This document shows positions 51,329 to 59,364 of a DNA stretch of 64,000 nt, piece by piece. The translations under genes and the position numbers were made by a program. The stretch is from Phytohabitans houttuyneae (GTDB lineage: Bacteria; Actinomycetota; Actinomycetes; Mycobacteriales; Micromonosporaceae). The stretch covers positions 186,001 to 250,000 of the forward strand of contig NZ_BLPF01000004.1 in the NCBI RefSeq assembly GCF_011764425.1, written 5' to 3'. The notes beneath the pieces were generated by a model that worked only from the letters and a program-made list of their open reading frames with translations, was not told the origin of the DNA and did no database searches. How positions within the stretch are numbered: position 1 is the first letter of the stretch; each line of letters begins with the position of its first letter.

Positions 51329-51917
51329 CGACCCGGCGGACCCGAACCTGCCTCACCGGACGCCAGGCCGAAGCCCCACTCCTCGACGCGGGCATCGTCA
51401 CCAACCGCAACGCGATGCCCGTGACTCCAACGGCGCCTGCGTCTCGCGCCAACGGGGATGCTGAGCGCCAGAAGCCTTCCGGCTACTTACTGGGAGGTGT
51501 GGCTCATGGTGCGTTGGAGAGGCCCGCTCCTGCAACGGGCGAGCGGACTGCCGACGCTGTTGAACCGGCGGCCGCATCCGACCCCAGAGGGCATTGGGGG
51601 AGGTCATGGCCGCTCGTTGCGTGGTGGTGCCAACGGATAGGTCGCTTCGATGATCAGCGTCCCCGCTGGCACTGCACAGTTCTGTGACGTGCCGCCTCAA
51701 CGACTTACTTGACCTGGGTCTTTCTGGTCGTTGACCTCGACTTCCGCGCCTTCGGTACTGCGCAGGTTGGTGCCCTGGCCGGCGTGGGTTCCCGAGTTCA
51801 TCAGCGGTCGCCTACGTCCTGCAGCCCCAGCGACACCACTCATTCGATCATCGCGGACGAGGAATGAAAGTCATACCGAGGTGGCGTACATGGGCTGAGG
51901 ACTGGACTTCGTTTGGG
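51329..51917. other. intergenic stretch downstream of the preQ0/RT operon
   Basis: About 590 nt with no confident gene. A minus-strand frame at 51697-51801 could encode a 34-residue hydrophilic peptide (MNSGTHAGQGTNLRSTEGAE...) with good GC3 over its first 25 codons but no clear ribosome site. Frames on the plus strand up to 51687 are low complexity and unsupported. Confidence 0.4.
51697..51801 (-). CDS. possible 34-residue peptide
   Basis: Begins MNSGTHAGQGTNLRSTEGAE, is acidic and continues to a TGA at 51697. GC-rich third positions suggest selection, but the ribosome site is weak. It has no signal peptide or Cys. Listed as a candidate only. Confidence 0.25.
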   Translation of the reverse strand: MNSGTHAGQGTNLRSTEGAEVEVNDQKDPGQVSR

Positions 51918-52496
51918 TCATTCGCTGGGAATCGGGCTGCCGATCCGGACTTGATTGTCGTCCGGATCGACGAGGGTGAAGTCTCGCAGGCCGTACGCTC
52001 GGTCGGCGACGTCCCCGACGCCGGTGACGGCGTGCTCGTGTAGCCGCTTCCAGAGTGCGAGCGCGTCCACGACGAGGACAAGGCACTGACCCGCGGTCGC
52101 GGTGTCCTGCAGGGCGAAGTGGAGTTCAGCATCGCCGCTACCGAGCACGAGATAGTGCTCAGACCGTTCTTCCTCCTTGAATCCGACCGTGGCGAAAAAC
52201 GCAGCGGTGCGGTCCAGGTCGGTGCTGGGCAGGATTGGGATAGTGCCGTGCACGGCCGCCTGGCCGGTTGTCCGTGGTCGGCGCAGAAGTGAGCGGAATC
52301 GGCGAAGCGCAGCGGGGATCTGCGATAGTGCTGACAAGGGGCCGGCGCGGCGGGCCGCCCAGAGGGCGCACGGCGCGCAGATGAAGACGCCGGGTGTCTG
52401 ACCGAGTTCAGCGAGTCGGTCGGCTGTTCGCTGTCGGCCGCAGCATCCGCAACGGCGAAGACCGGTGTGCTGGGACGTCTCGGCGACCTGTGTCAT
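51918..52496 (-). CDS. VOC-family protein with N-terminal zinc-finger-like motif
   Basis: 192 aa from the ATG overlapping the upstream stop (ATGA). Residues 15-45 carry CGCCGRQR and FICAPCALW, a four-Cys zinc-knuckle like ClpX-type fingers. Residues ~84-190 are a VOC/glyoxalase half: TIPILPSTDLDRTAAFFATV, YLVLGSGDAELHFALQ, and the end FTLVDPDDNQVRIGSPIP. Bleomycin-resistance-type binding proteins share this fold. The Cys finger is also found in the Clp-N gene upstream, hinting at a shared partner. Confidence 0.7.
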   Translation of the reverse strand: MTQVAETSQHTGLRRCGCCGRQRTADRLAELGQTPGVFICAPCALWAARRAGPLSALSQIPAALRRFRSLLRRPRTTGQAAVHGTIPILPSTDLDRTAAFFATVGFKEEERSEHYLVLGSGDAELHFALQDTATAGQCLVLVVDALALWKRLHEHAVTGVGDVADRAYGLRDFTLVDPDDNQVRIGSPIPSE

Positions 52497-52816
52497 CGCC
52501 CGGTCCTCTCCGTGAGTCTGGCGACCAGGGCGGCGAGCGTAGGCACACCGGAAAGTCCGTTTTCGGTCGGGTAGATGCGGCAGGTCAACGAGCCGGTGGA
52601 TGCTGGCGGGCCGAACAAGTCCACGTCGTCGACCATGAACGTTGGTGATCCGCCGAAGCCCACCTCGGCGGCCTCCTCCGCAGTTTCGACGGCATGGAAG
52701 TGGACCGTGACATCGTCGCGTCCGATCGTATCGAGCGCCATCCGCATGCGGCGTCCAGCGTCGGCCCAGTTCGGGCAGTCGGCGAAGTACAAGACCGAGA
52801 CCTGCATGGCGCTCAT
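52493..52816 (-). CDS. thioredoxin-fold protein
   Basis: 107 aa (or 104 from the second Met). QVSVLYFADCPNWADAGRRM is the start of a thioredoxin-like fold with a single Cys in place of CxxC. FGGSPTFMVDDVDLFG contains the cis-Pro loop, and a second Cys lies at SLTCRIYPT. Known relatives sit beside mercury or organic-acid resistance genes. Overlaps the VOC gene by 4 nt. A redox or binding role is likely. Confidence 0.65.
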   Translation of the reverse strand: MSAMQVSVLYFADCPNWADAGRRMRMALDTIGRDDVTVHFHAVETAEEAAEVGFGGSPTFMVDDVDLFGPPASTGSLTCRIYPTENGLSGVPTLAALVARLTERTGR

Positions 52817-52994
52817 ACTCCACCTCATCGGCGACGACGAACAGGTCGTACACGCTGACCGGTGTCGCGGCGACGGACATGCGTGGATTGGTGCCTCCGT
52901 CTGGTCATTGGTCCTTGATCGACATGCGGGTGTTGCCGTCGATCGCGTCGAGGCCAGCGATGCGACCGGTGCTGGCCAGCGGCAGTCGATCGGT

Positions 52995-53882
52995 TCAGAG
53001 TGCGGGTTGCCGGCTTTCGAGGATCTCGCGCGCCAACGCGACGCATGCGCCGCAGATGGCGACACCGGGGCCGTTGACGAGTTGGTCGACGTCAGAAGTG
53101 GTTCGGCCGCAGAAGGAACAACCTTGCCTCGCCGGTGGGCGGCGTTTCCACCACCGGGCCGGTCGGGTTGGGTTGACGGTGATGTGGCACTGCAACTCGC
53201 CTTTGATGGCCGCGATGTCGACGCGGAGGTCATTGAGGACGCGCCGGGCGCGGCTTCCTGGGTCGAGTGCGAGCATCGCGAGGAGGTGTTCCGTGCGCAC
53301 CTCGGGTGGCGCGTTGTCGGATGCGTTGGCTGCTGCGTTGTGCGCGGCGGCATCGAGCGCGCAGGTTGCCTCGGTCGACATCGGCGGTATTTGGTCGCCC
53401 GGCGTGTCGGCGGGTGGGCCGAAGAGCCGGTGTGACGAGTCTCGGATCGCGTCGGCGTGCACGCCGAGGCGTTCGAGGATGGCTGCGGCGACGCCTTCGG
53501 CCAGTAAGCCGGCCAGCAGGTGCTGGGTGCCGATCTCTGCGGAGCCGTCGGTGCGGGCTTCGTGGCCGGCTTGGTCGAGGCAGGTCTGTAGACGGGGTGC
53601 GAGTCGGGCGGAGAAGGGCAGCACACTGGTCGGGGCGGGAGCGGCGAAACGCTGCCGGGCGGCCTGCTTGGACACGCCGAGCCGGGCGCCGATGTCGGTC
53701 CATGACATGCCGGTGCCGCGAGCGTGGGTGACGAAGTGATCCAGCAACCGGTCGGCGTCCGCAGCTTGATCGGCGCTGATCGCGGCGGCGGCGTCCAGCA
53801 GCCCGGCCGCGTCGGCGCTGGCGGTGCGGTGGTGGACCTGTGCGACTAGCTGGTCGAAGCCCATCGGCGACTCGCTGGCCAT
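52995..53882 (-). CDS. HTH - Clp N-domain - zinc-finger protein
   Basis: 295 aa from ATG 53882. Residues ~58-78 are a helix-turn-helix (GMSWTDIGARLGVSKQAARQ). Residues ~90-225 hold two Clp N-like repeats (GTQHLLAGLLAEGVAAAILE; RTEHLLAMLALDPGSRARRV). The C terminus has a ClpX-type zinc finger (CSFCGRTTSDVDQLVNGPGV ... CGAC). No AAA+ domain, so it is not a Clp ATPase but a regulator or adaptor that may sense Clp substrates. Two identical palindromes abut its start, arguing for autoregulation. Confidence 0.75.
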   Translation of the reverse strand: MASESPMGFDQLVAQVHHRTASADAAGLLDAAAAISADQAADADRLLDHFVTHARGTGMSWTDIGARLGVSKQAARQRFAAPAPTSVLPFSARLAPRLQTCLDQAGHEARTDGSAEIGTQHLLAGLLAEGVAAAILERLGVHADAIRDSSHRLFGPPADTPGDQIPPMSTEATCALDAAAHNAAANASDNAPPEVRTEHLLAMLALDPGSRARRVLNDLRVDIAAIKGELQCHITVNPTRPARWWKRRPPARQGCSFCGRTTSDVDQLVNGPGVAICGACVALAREILESRQPAL

Positions 53883-53884
53883 AT

Positions 53885-53930
53885 GACAACGTTACGTTGT
53901 CTCACAGCCGGAAGACAACGTTATGTTGTC
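53885..53930. promoter_or_regulatory. double palindromic operator between divergent genes
   Basis: GACAACGTTACGTTGTC (53885-53901) and GACAACGTTATGTTGTC (53914-53930): two near-identical 17-bp palindromes, 29 bp apart. The first ends 3 bp from the HTH-Clp start. They are likely binding sites for that HTH protein, controlling both it and the plus-strand gene at 53968. Confidence 0.75.
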
Positions 53931-53954
53931 GACGCATCCTGCTCGCGCCAGCCT

Positions 53955-53960
53955 TAGGGT
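53955..53960 (+). promoter_or_regulatory. -10 box of a leaderless promoter
   Basis: TAGGGT seven nt before ATG 53968 with no ribosome site: a TANNNT -10 placed for a leaderless transcript, 25 bp from the nearest palindrome. Confidence 0.45.
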
Positions 53961-53967
53961 GTGCGAT

Positions 53968-54375
53968 ATGGATGGCGACACCGATGTGATGGTCCTCGAC
54001 ACCGAGGAGCCGCTGGCAGTCGGATCCGGAGCGGATCGGTGGCGATGGCGCAAGATCGACGAGAACGTGCGGCCACTGCCTCAAGGCGGCGCTGGGAGAC
54101 ATCGGGCGGGGCATGGCGGGTGGAGATCGAGAAAAGGCACCGACTCGTACCGGCTGACGCACGGCGAGAACGTCGTCTGCGCGGTGGACTTGGATCGCGG
54201 GTCCGACACCGCCTGGGCTAGGTTCATCTTCGAGTTCGCCGTCGCCCTGGCCATCATCCGATACATCCGACTGATGTGGGTCTTCGACGGCATCCTGGCG
54301 ATCGCGGATAAGGATCTCAGCGACCCGGGCCGCCCAGCTCCATCGCCGCTTACGGACCGGTGGAGCAAGAACTAG
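53968..54375 (+). CDS. hypothetical membrane-associated protein
   Basis: 135 aa from ATG 53968. An acidic start (MDGDTDVMVLDTEEPLAVGS), a basic central part, then one hydrophobic region (ARFIFEFAVALAIIRYIRLM) and a polar tail. Divergent from the HTH-Clp gene and probably under the same double palindrome. Not recognised. Confidence 0.5.
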   Translation: MDGDTDVMVLDTEEPLAVGSGADRWRWRKIDENVRPLPQGGAGRHRAGHGGWRSRKGTDSYRLTHGENVVCAVDLDRGSDTAWARFIFEFAVALAIIRYIRLMWVFDGILAIADKDLSDPGRPAPSPLTDRWSKN

Positions 54376-54430
54376 GAATCAAGAAGGGGCGCTGCGGCGC
54401 CGTCGGCGCACCCCAGGCAGAGGCCCAGCG

Positions 54431-55018
54431 TCAGCACGACGGCGCCGCCGTGGGCAGGTCGAGGTAGAGCGCCGGGATCCACGCGGTGGCCTCGCCCAAG
54501 GCCCGGCCTGGCATCCGAACTTGGGCCCACGAGGACGCAGCAACATGCAGCGTGCTGTCGGTGTATGGCCGCCCGGCGGGCTCTATGCAGGAGACGCTCA
54601 CTTGGTCGCCCTCTAGGTATCCGATGATCGGTTGGTCGCCGCGAGCGTCCGGATTGGGGTAGCCGTAGACGCCGTTGTGCCGCTGCGTTGCGGCGTCGAA
54701 TGTGTTGATCACGGTGCCGTTGCCTGAGGGGGAGGTGCTGTATCGGCCTGATGGGTTCTCTCCCTGTAGGGCCGGGCCGGGCGTATCGCTGGTGATGTAT
54801 ACGCCAGCTGCGAGGCAGGCGGCCATCAGGGTCGTGATTGAGGTCAGTCGCGCTGCCCGCTGGACGCCGCGGGCCTCGATCTTGGCTGCTGCTACAGTCG
54901 CTTGAGCCTGGATCTGTGCCGCGCGGATTGTTGCCTCAGCGGCCAGCAGCGCATCGCCGGCGGGGGTGGTCTGATCATCGGCCACATATGAAGAGTAGAC
55001 GACGGAACAGTTTTGCAT
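54431..55018 (-). CDS. membrane protein with helical N terminus
   Basis: About 195 aa from ATG 55018; GTG 54985 is an alternative and neither has a clear ribosome site. Residues ~20-58 are an Ala/Gln-rich coiled-coil-like helix (ATIRAAQIQAQATVAAAKIE). One membrane segment follows (LTSITTLMAACLAAGVYIT), then an extracellular domain (GYLEGDQVSVSCIEPAG ... SSWAQVRMPG) resembling a small SH3-like fold. Unknown function. Confidence 0.5.
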   Translation of the reverse strand: MQNCSVVYSSYVADDQTTPAGDALLAAEATIRAAQIQAQATVAAAKIEARGVQRAARLTSITTLMAACLAAGVYITSDTPGPALQGENPSGRYSTSPSGNGTVINTFDAATQRHNGVYGYPNPDARGDQPIIGYLEGDQVSVSCIEPAGRPYTDSTLHVAASSWAQVRMPGRALGEATAWIPALYLDLPTAAPSC

Positions 55019-55726
55019 CTGCCGCCGCGTAAGCGTTTGAGCCTGGAAGTAGAGGTTCCGCGATTCGTCACGCGGGAACCTCGGCTGGTCACCGAGGGCT
55101 GGCGCATACCACCTCGCACCGGGCCCGGAGTGCTCCCTGGAGGCGCGCAGGTCCGAATCCCCGCTGTTCGACTCTGCTGGGTCGCTGGAGTGCTTCAGGC
55201 TGGCGAAGAAATCCCTGGTCAGTACCCAGACGCGGGGCAGGCGCGCAGGTGTGGAGTGGAGGCGGGTCCCGTCCAACATGGGAACGCGCCGCAGCCAGCA
55301 ACGATCCGAACGTTCGTGGTGCTAGACGGCACCTGGCCGCTGCCGCCACACAGTACCTGACTTGCTGTTGTCTAGTTCGCGGGCTGTCTTCCCGCCTGTC
55401 GACCAGGGTGACAGGCGGAAGACAGCGCCGTCCTCGCCCCGCCCCAGCGTCGGCTGACGCGCTCGGCAGCGATGGGAACGGGTACCCGGACATGGGTCGA
55501 CAGTGCACGACCGATCTTGCTCCGTGACTGCCGTCCCCGCAGCGACACGCGTGGGTTTCTGTTGCTATTGCACGACAAAGCGGTCGATTGCACACAAGGT
55601 GGGCGTCGCCTCGATCGATGAGCGGTTTGTATCCGTTCGCCAGACTTTAAGCCTCTTTCGGACGACAGGTCATACCTGCGGGGCACTGCTGTCGATCTTG
55701 CGCTAGGAGCCGTCTTCGTTGTTCGC
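55019..55726. other. intergenic stretch without supported genes
   Basis: About 700 nt. Long frames on either strand lack codon bias and plausible starts. The 3' end holds the promoter of the toxin-antitoxin pair. Confidence 0.4.
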
Positions 55727-55732
55727 TAGGAT
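55727..55732 (+). promoter_or_regulatory. -10 box of a leaderless promoter for the TA pair
   Basis: TAGGAT lies 6 nt before ATG 55739, with no usable ribosome site; a TANNNT element at this distance fits leaderless transcription. Confidence 0.4.
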
Positions 55733-55738
55733 GGTTTC

Positions 55739-56101
55739 ATGGAGGGTGCGGCAACCTGGGCGCTTGCGGGGTCGACCGCGCTCCTTGCGGTCTCGCTCAT
55801 CGCGATTAGTTGGCAGATCTTTTTCTCGTTCAAAACGCTTGACGGATCCCGTACGGAAACCCGGGCAGAGGTATTGCTCGCACTTAGGACGCTCGCACGC
55901 GCGCGTGTAGGGGCGACAATAACCGGCAAGGCCGACGACGGCGATTCTGGGGCAGTGCTGCTAGTCCTTGAAGAGGATTATGCCGGCTTGGAAGAAACGG
56001 CCTACTTGCTTAGCGACACAGCCAACGCCGCGCACCTGTTGCGTTCGATTGAGCAGTTGGAGCTGGGCGAGGGCAAGGTCCGGGACTTGATCGAAGAATG
56101 A
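55739..56101 (+). CDS. YefM-like antitoxin with N-terminal membrane segment
   Basis: 120 aa. Residues ~6-32 are hydrophobic (ATWALAGSTALLAVSLIAIS WQIFF). Residues ~70-120 match the C-terminal half of YefM/Phd antitoxins: SGAVLLVLEEDYAGLEETAY, LLSDTANAAHLLRSIEQLEL. The normal YefM N-terminal DNA-binding fold is not recognisable, so the toxin-neutralising tail seems to have been joined to a membrane anchor. Overlaps the toxin by 4 nt (ATGA). Confidence 0.65.
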   Translation: MEGAATWALAGSTALLAVSLIAISWQIFFSFKTLDGSRTETRAEVLLALRTLARARVGATITGKADDGDSGAVLLVLEEDYAGLEETAYLLSDTANAAHLLRSIEQLELGEGKVRDLIEE

Positions 56102-56358
56102 GCTACATCTGGAGCGATGACGCTTGGAGCGACTATGTCGATTGGCAGAAGCTCGATGCCGCAAAGGTTGCGAAGATCAACGATCTTCTCAAGGACATCC
56201 GCCGGAACCCGCATAGTGGTATTGGCAAGCCGGAGCCCCTTAAACACAGCCTAAAAGGCTACTGGTCCCGCCGCATCGACCGCGAGCATCGATTGGTTTA
56301 CAAAGTGGCGGACGGGGACATTCACATCGCATCGTGCCGGTTTCACTATAAGGACTAG
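56098..56358 (+). CDS. yoeB: YoeB/Txe family mRNA interferase toxin
   Basis: 86 aa. IWSDDAWSDYVDWQKLDAAK, VAKINDLLKDIRRNPHSGIG, KPEPLKHSLKGYWSRRIDRE and HRLVYKVADGDIHIASCRFH follow YoeB along its entire length, with the catalytic Arg (SRRID), the His-Arg (EHRLVY) and the C-terminal His/Tyr (FHYKD). YoeB cleaves mRNA at the ribosome. Intact and normal length; its antitoxin upstream is unusual. Confidence 0.9.
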   Translation: MSYIWSDDAWSDYVDWQKLDAAKVAKINDLLKDIRRNPHSGIGKPEPLKHSLKGYWSRRIDREHRLVYKVADGDIHIASCRFHYKD

Positions 56359-56581
56359 TCTTGCATCGCTTGCGCGGTCCGGCAAGGAGATCCGACGGTT
56401 TCCGGCCTCGACAAGAAGTGGGGCTTCAGGGCGAGCCGGATCGGGCAACCACATGTCCGTGTCGAAGGACATCGAGGTTGGGAAGATGCGTTCACCGATT
56501 CCGACTAAGCGAGGTCCTCAACCCGGGCGGTGAGGGTTTCGGCCTCACTGCGGTCGGACAACTCCTCCAGCGCCAAGAGCA

Positions 56582-57067
56582 TTATTGTGAGTTCTCTACA
56601 GGCATCCCGAGCCCGGAGCACGCCAAAGCGATACGGGCCAACCCGATGACGGGAGCGCCATCCTCGATTGCCACGGCGAGTGCGTAGGTCGCGGGAACGC
56701 GTCCGTCGCGAGCCGCTCGCTGCTGGATGCGACCCTGCCCGGTCGCGTAGTCGTCAAAGTGCTCCAACACGTCGCGCGCGTTTACGACGTCCGGCAACCG
56801 ATGCCGAAAGTCGGCCACGGCCTGCCGCCTTGCCACCTCTTGCGGCGATCCCTGGACCGTGTTCGCAACCCAGTCGGCGGCCCGGACAAGGTTGCGCAGG
56901 CTCAGCATCAGCAGGAGAGCATCCGCGGATCGCTGAGGCCTCGTTTGGTGATCGGCAAGGAGCCGCTGGGTACACGTCAGGGCTGCCATCGACCAGGCAA
57001 GCAAACCCGAAACAGGCGACTCCAGCGGGTCCAGGATCCTCACGAAGCCCGAGCGTAGTGCGGTCAT
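56582..57067 (-). CDS. hypothetical helical protein
   Basis: 161 aa from the ATG of MTALRSGFVR. Mostly helical with MLSLRNLVRAADWVANTVQG and LPDVVNARDVLEHFDDYATG. No membrane or signal segment, no known catalytic motif. Homologous proteins of unknown function are, I believe, scattered in actinomycetes. The regions on both sides (56359-56581, 57068-57538) hold no supported genes. Confidence 0.5.
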   Translation of the reverse strand: MTALRSGFVRILDPLESPVSGLLAWSMAALTCTQRLLADHQTRPQRSADALLLMLSLRNLVRAADWVANTVQGSPQEVARRQAVADFRHRLPDVVNARDVLEHFDDYATGQGRIQQRAARDGRVPATYALAVAIEDGAPVIGLARIALACSGLGMPVENSQ

Positions 57068-57538
57068 CGCGGCAGGGGAACCCGGTAACGGATGGTACAA
57101 ACATCTCCGGGTCGCAGGCCCGCTGCCTGCGACCTGACGCCCATGGCTGGGGTTATCGTTGGCGGTTAGCAAATCGCGCGCCAGAACGGTACTCAGACCG
57201 GCATCCAGCGGTCCCGCAATCGGCAATCCTGACTGGCCGCCTCGAACGTGTCGCATCCCGTGCGCATGGGTACATGATCAGCGGCACCGAAACCGCAGCG
57301 ACGCGCGGAGGTGCTGTGGTGAATGCGGTGCCTGGGCGTCGAAGCAAGGTCAGCCGCAGGTCGGTGGCTGCCTCCTTTGCCCGAACGTCGGCCGCCGCTA
57401 CTGGCGGAACAACCGGGCAGACGGGTTGCCGTACGAGCCCGTGAAACCGCTCAACTAGCGCGGCTGACGATGCCCGGTTGGTTGCGGAGGCTGGGTGCTG
57501 CGCTCCTTTCGGAGCGCCGCGTACGAGGATGCTCTGAG

Positions 57539-58090
57539 TCACGGGGAGGCGTGCCGCGGTCGCTTGGTGTCGAACAGGTCCGTGTTCACCAACGTCTGGT
57601 CCCAGCCTGACCACGCTGCAAGAACAATCCGCTCGACGAGCCGGCCGCAGAAGACAGGCACGCTTACGAGCGCGACCCGATCGTGAGAGGTGTCGATGGC
57701 GAACGTGAAACGATCGTCCGTCAGGAGAACCTTTCGGTTGCCGGTGTTGCTCCCTGGCTTCGGCGGTCCGTAGCCGTGCAGCAACGAGCAGCGCAGCGCG
57801 TAGATCAGTCTTGCGTCTGCCGGGTCGATGCGGTGGCTCGTTAGGAGGCTCTCCCAGCGTTGGCCCACTAGCTCGTTGCGGTTGGTGAGCGTGTCGAGGA
57901 CGGTCATTGCGATGCTGAGCCCGATCCAAGACTCGTTTCCGGGACCCGCGCCGGTGGTCTCGTCTCGGCGATTGGCGGTACGCATGTCGCGGAGCGCCAG
58001 GACCAGCGTCGGATAGACGTTCGTCTCGTTCAGGTCGCAGCGGAGCATTTCCGGCGGGTCGTTGCGCCCGTCGTCAAGGGCTGTCGTCAC
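57539..58090 (-). CDS. hypothetical protein
   Basis: About 183 aa if started at GTG 58090; the frame is open further up to 58321 but that part is Arg/Pro/Ala-rich and unlikely to be translated. Contains YPTLVLALRDMRTANRRDET, IGLSIAMTVLDTLTNRNELV and a C-terminal FTFAIDTSHDRVALVSVPVF. GC3 bias is moderate. Not recognised. Confidence 0.4.
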   Translation of the reverse strand: MTTALDDGRNDPPEMLRCDLNETNVYPTLVLALRDMRTANRRDETTGAGPGNESWIGLSIAMTVLDTLTNRNELVGQRWESLLTSHRIDPADARLIYALRCSLLHGYGPPKPGSNTGNRKVLLTDDRFTFAIDTSHDRVALVSVPVFCGRLVERIVLAAWSGWDQTLVNTDLFDTKRPRHASP

Positions 58091-58501
58091 GGTCCGTGAC
58101 CGTACACGATTTGCAGATGCTTCGAAGACACCTGGCCCGCGGCCTGCAGATCCCGCCCCTTGGCCCTCTGCGGCGGGGGGCCGGTCCAGGACGCTCGTCC
58201 GGGCCACGAGCACGATTCGTGACGTCGGTCGGCGGTCGCACGTAGCCGCCGGACCAGCGAGGACCGATGCCAGCACTGGACGCGGCCCGCTGGGGCCGCC
58301 GTTTGGATGCTGAGCCTTCATGCATGTCTGAGCCGGTCATCGTAAAAATCTTGGGCTGGTTGTAGACGCTCGTCCGCTCCAGCCCCTCTATGTATATGCA
58401 CGGTCGCACGTCGCAGCCCGTCTCCATCGCACTCTCGCGAGGGGAGGCGGGCTTCTCTGCTGGTTGAAGGCTTACAACCAACAGAGAGGGAGGCCTCACC
58501 G
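58091..58501. other. intergenic stretch
   Basis: About 410 nt with no convincing gene. It carries the promoter and the GGGAGG ribosome site of the small gene at 58502. Confidence 0.35.
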
Positions 58502-58681
58502 ATGCCAGACGGCAGCTTGAGCCCGAGCGCGCCACGCTCAAAGGACGGAGCTGCGCCGCCGACCTGGCGCGGCAGCACCGCAGCGACGATGATGATGATC
58601 GTGCTCTATTGGGCTACTGAGGCAGGTGTCCAGCACCGAAGGGTCGCCGTTTGCCATGCGTCGCGGCAACGCCCATTCTGA
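58502..58681 (+). CDS. possible small protein
   Basis: 59 aa from ATG 58502, with GAGGGAGG ~8 nt upstream. Ser/Pro/Ala-rich start, then TMMMIVLYWATEAGVQHRRV with a short hydrophobic stretch. Supported only by the ribosome site. Confidence 0.35.
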   Translation: MPDGSLSPSAPRSKDGAAPPTWRGSTAATMMMIVLYWATEAGVQHRRVAVCHASRQRPF

Positions 58682-58884
58682 GTTCATGGAGTCGTGGCAA
58701 CAACTCCACTATAGAATATTTCTACCACGGGAGCGTTGCCCCGTTTCGTTTTCGAAAAGGACTTTCTGCCGGTGTTGCATCCATCCGCTTCATCCGACAT
58801 GAGCCGGCGTCATCGGCGTCCTTGCGAGCCTCACACAGGCCCTTTGAGATGTTTCGGAGCTCTGCGGCCATTGGCCGGGTGCTC

Positions 58885-59283
58885 TTACCCGCGGCGGAAG
58901 GCGCACACGATTGTGGTGATTAGGCCGGTTAGCGTGGCTGGCACGGACAGCATCGCCGTCCCGAACGGCAGGATGTTCGCCGGCAGCAGCAGCGCCGGGA
59001 GGATCCCGGCCACGATCGGTATGGGGATCAGTGTCACCGCCCACCACGGCGCCCGAGCCACGCCTGCTGCGGTCGCGGCGAGGGTAAGCAGGCCGGCGGC
59101 GGCGAGCAACCACAGCCCGCCCCTGGCTTCGTCAGCGATTGCTTCGTCGGTGTTCTCGATGTGAAACCGAAGAATCAGCCCGTATCCGACGGCGACCAGG
59201 CCGGCGATCCCGACCGACACCGCGACCGCGGCGCCTGTCTGCGGGACGGTCCGCGACATTCCAGGCCGGTTCTGGTGACCCAT
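58885..59283 (-). CDS. four-helix membrane protein
   Basis: 132 aa from ATG 59283, with AGGAG 5 nt upstream. Four hydrophobic segments: AAVAVSVGIAGLVAVGYGLI, GLWLLAAAGLLTLAATAAGV, WAVTLIPIPIVAGILPALLL and LSVPATLTGLITTIVCAFR. No family recognised. It follows the SGNH-VWA gene after an intergenic hairpin, so it has its own transcript or a processed one. Confidence 0.6.
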   Translation of the reverse strand: MGHQNRPGMSRTVPQTGAAVAVSVGIAGLVAVGYGLILRFHIENTDEAIADEARGGLWLLAAAGLLTLAATAAGVARAPWWAVTLIPIPIVAGILPALLLPANILPFGTAMLSVPATLTGLITTIVCAFRRG

Positions 59284-59311
59284 ACGACTCCTATAACTCT
59301 CGGCCGGTCCC

Positions 59312-59356
59312 GGTGAGGGCCGGGAACCCGAGTACCCCGAGTTCCCGGCCCTCACC
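59312..59356 (-). terminator. 16-bp perfect inverted-repeat terminator
   Basis: GGTGAGGGCCGGGAAC (59312-59327) pairs perfectly with GTTCCCGGCCCTCACC (59341-59356) across a 13-nt loop, 8 nt after the stop of the SGNH-VWA gene. A strong terminator hairpin without T-run. Confidence 0.75.
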
Positions 59357-59364
59357 AGGCGGAG

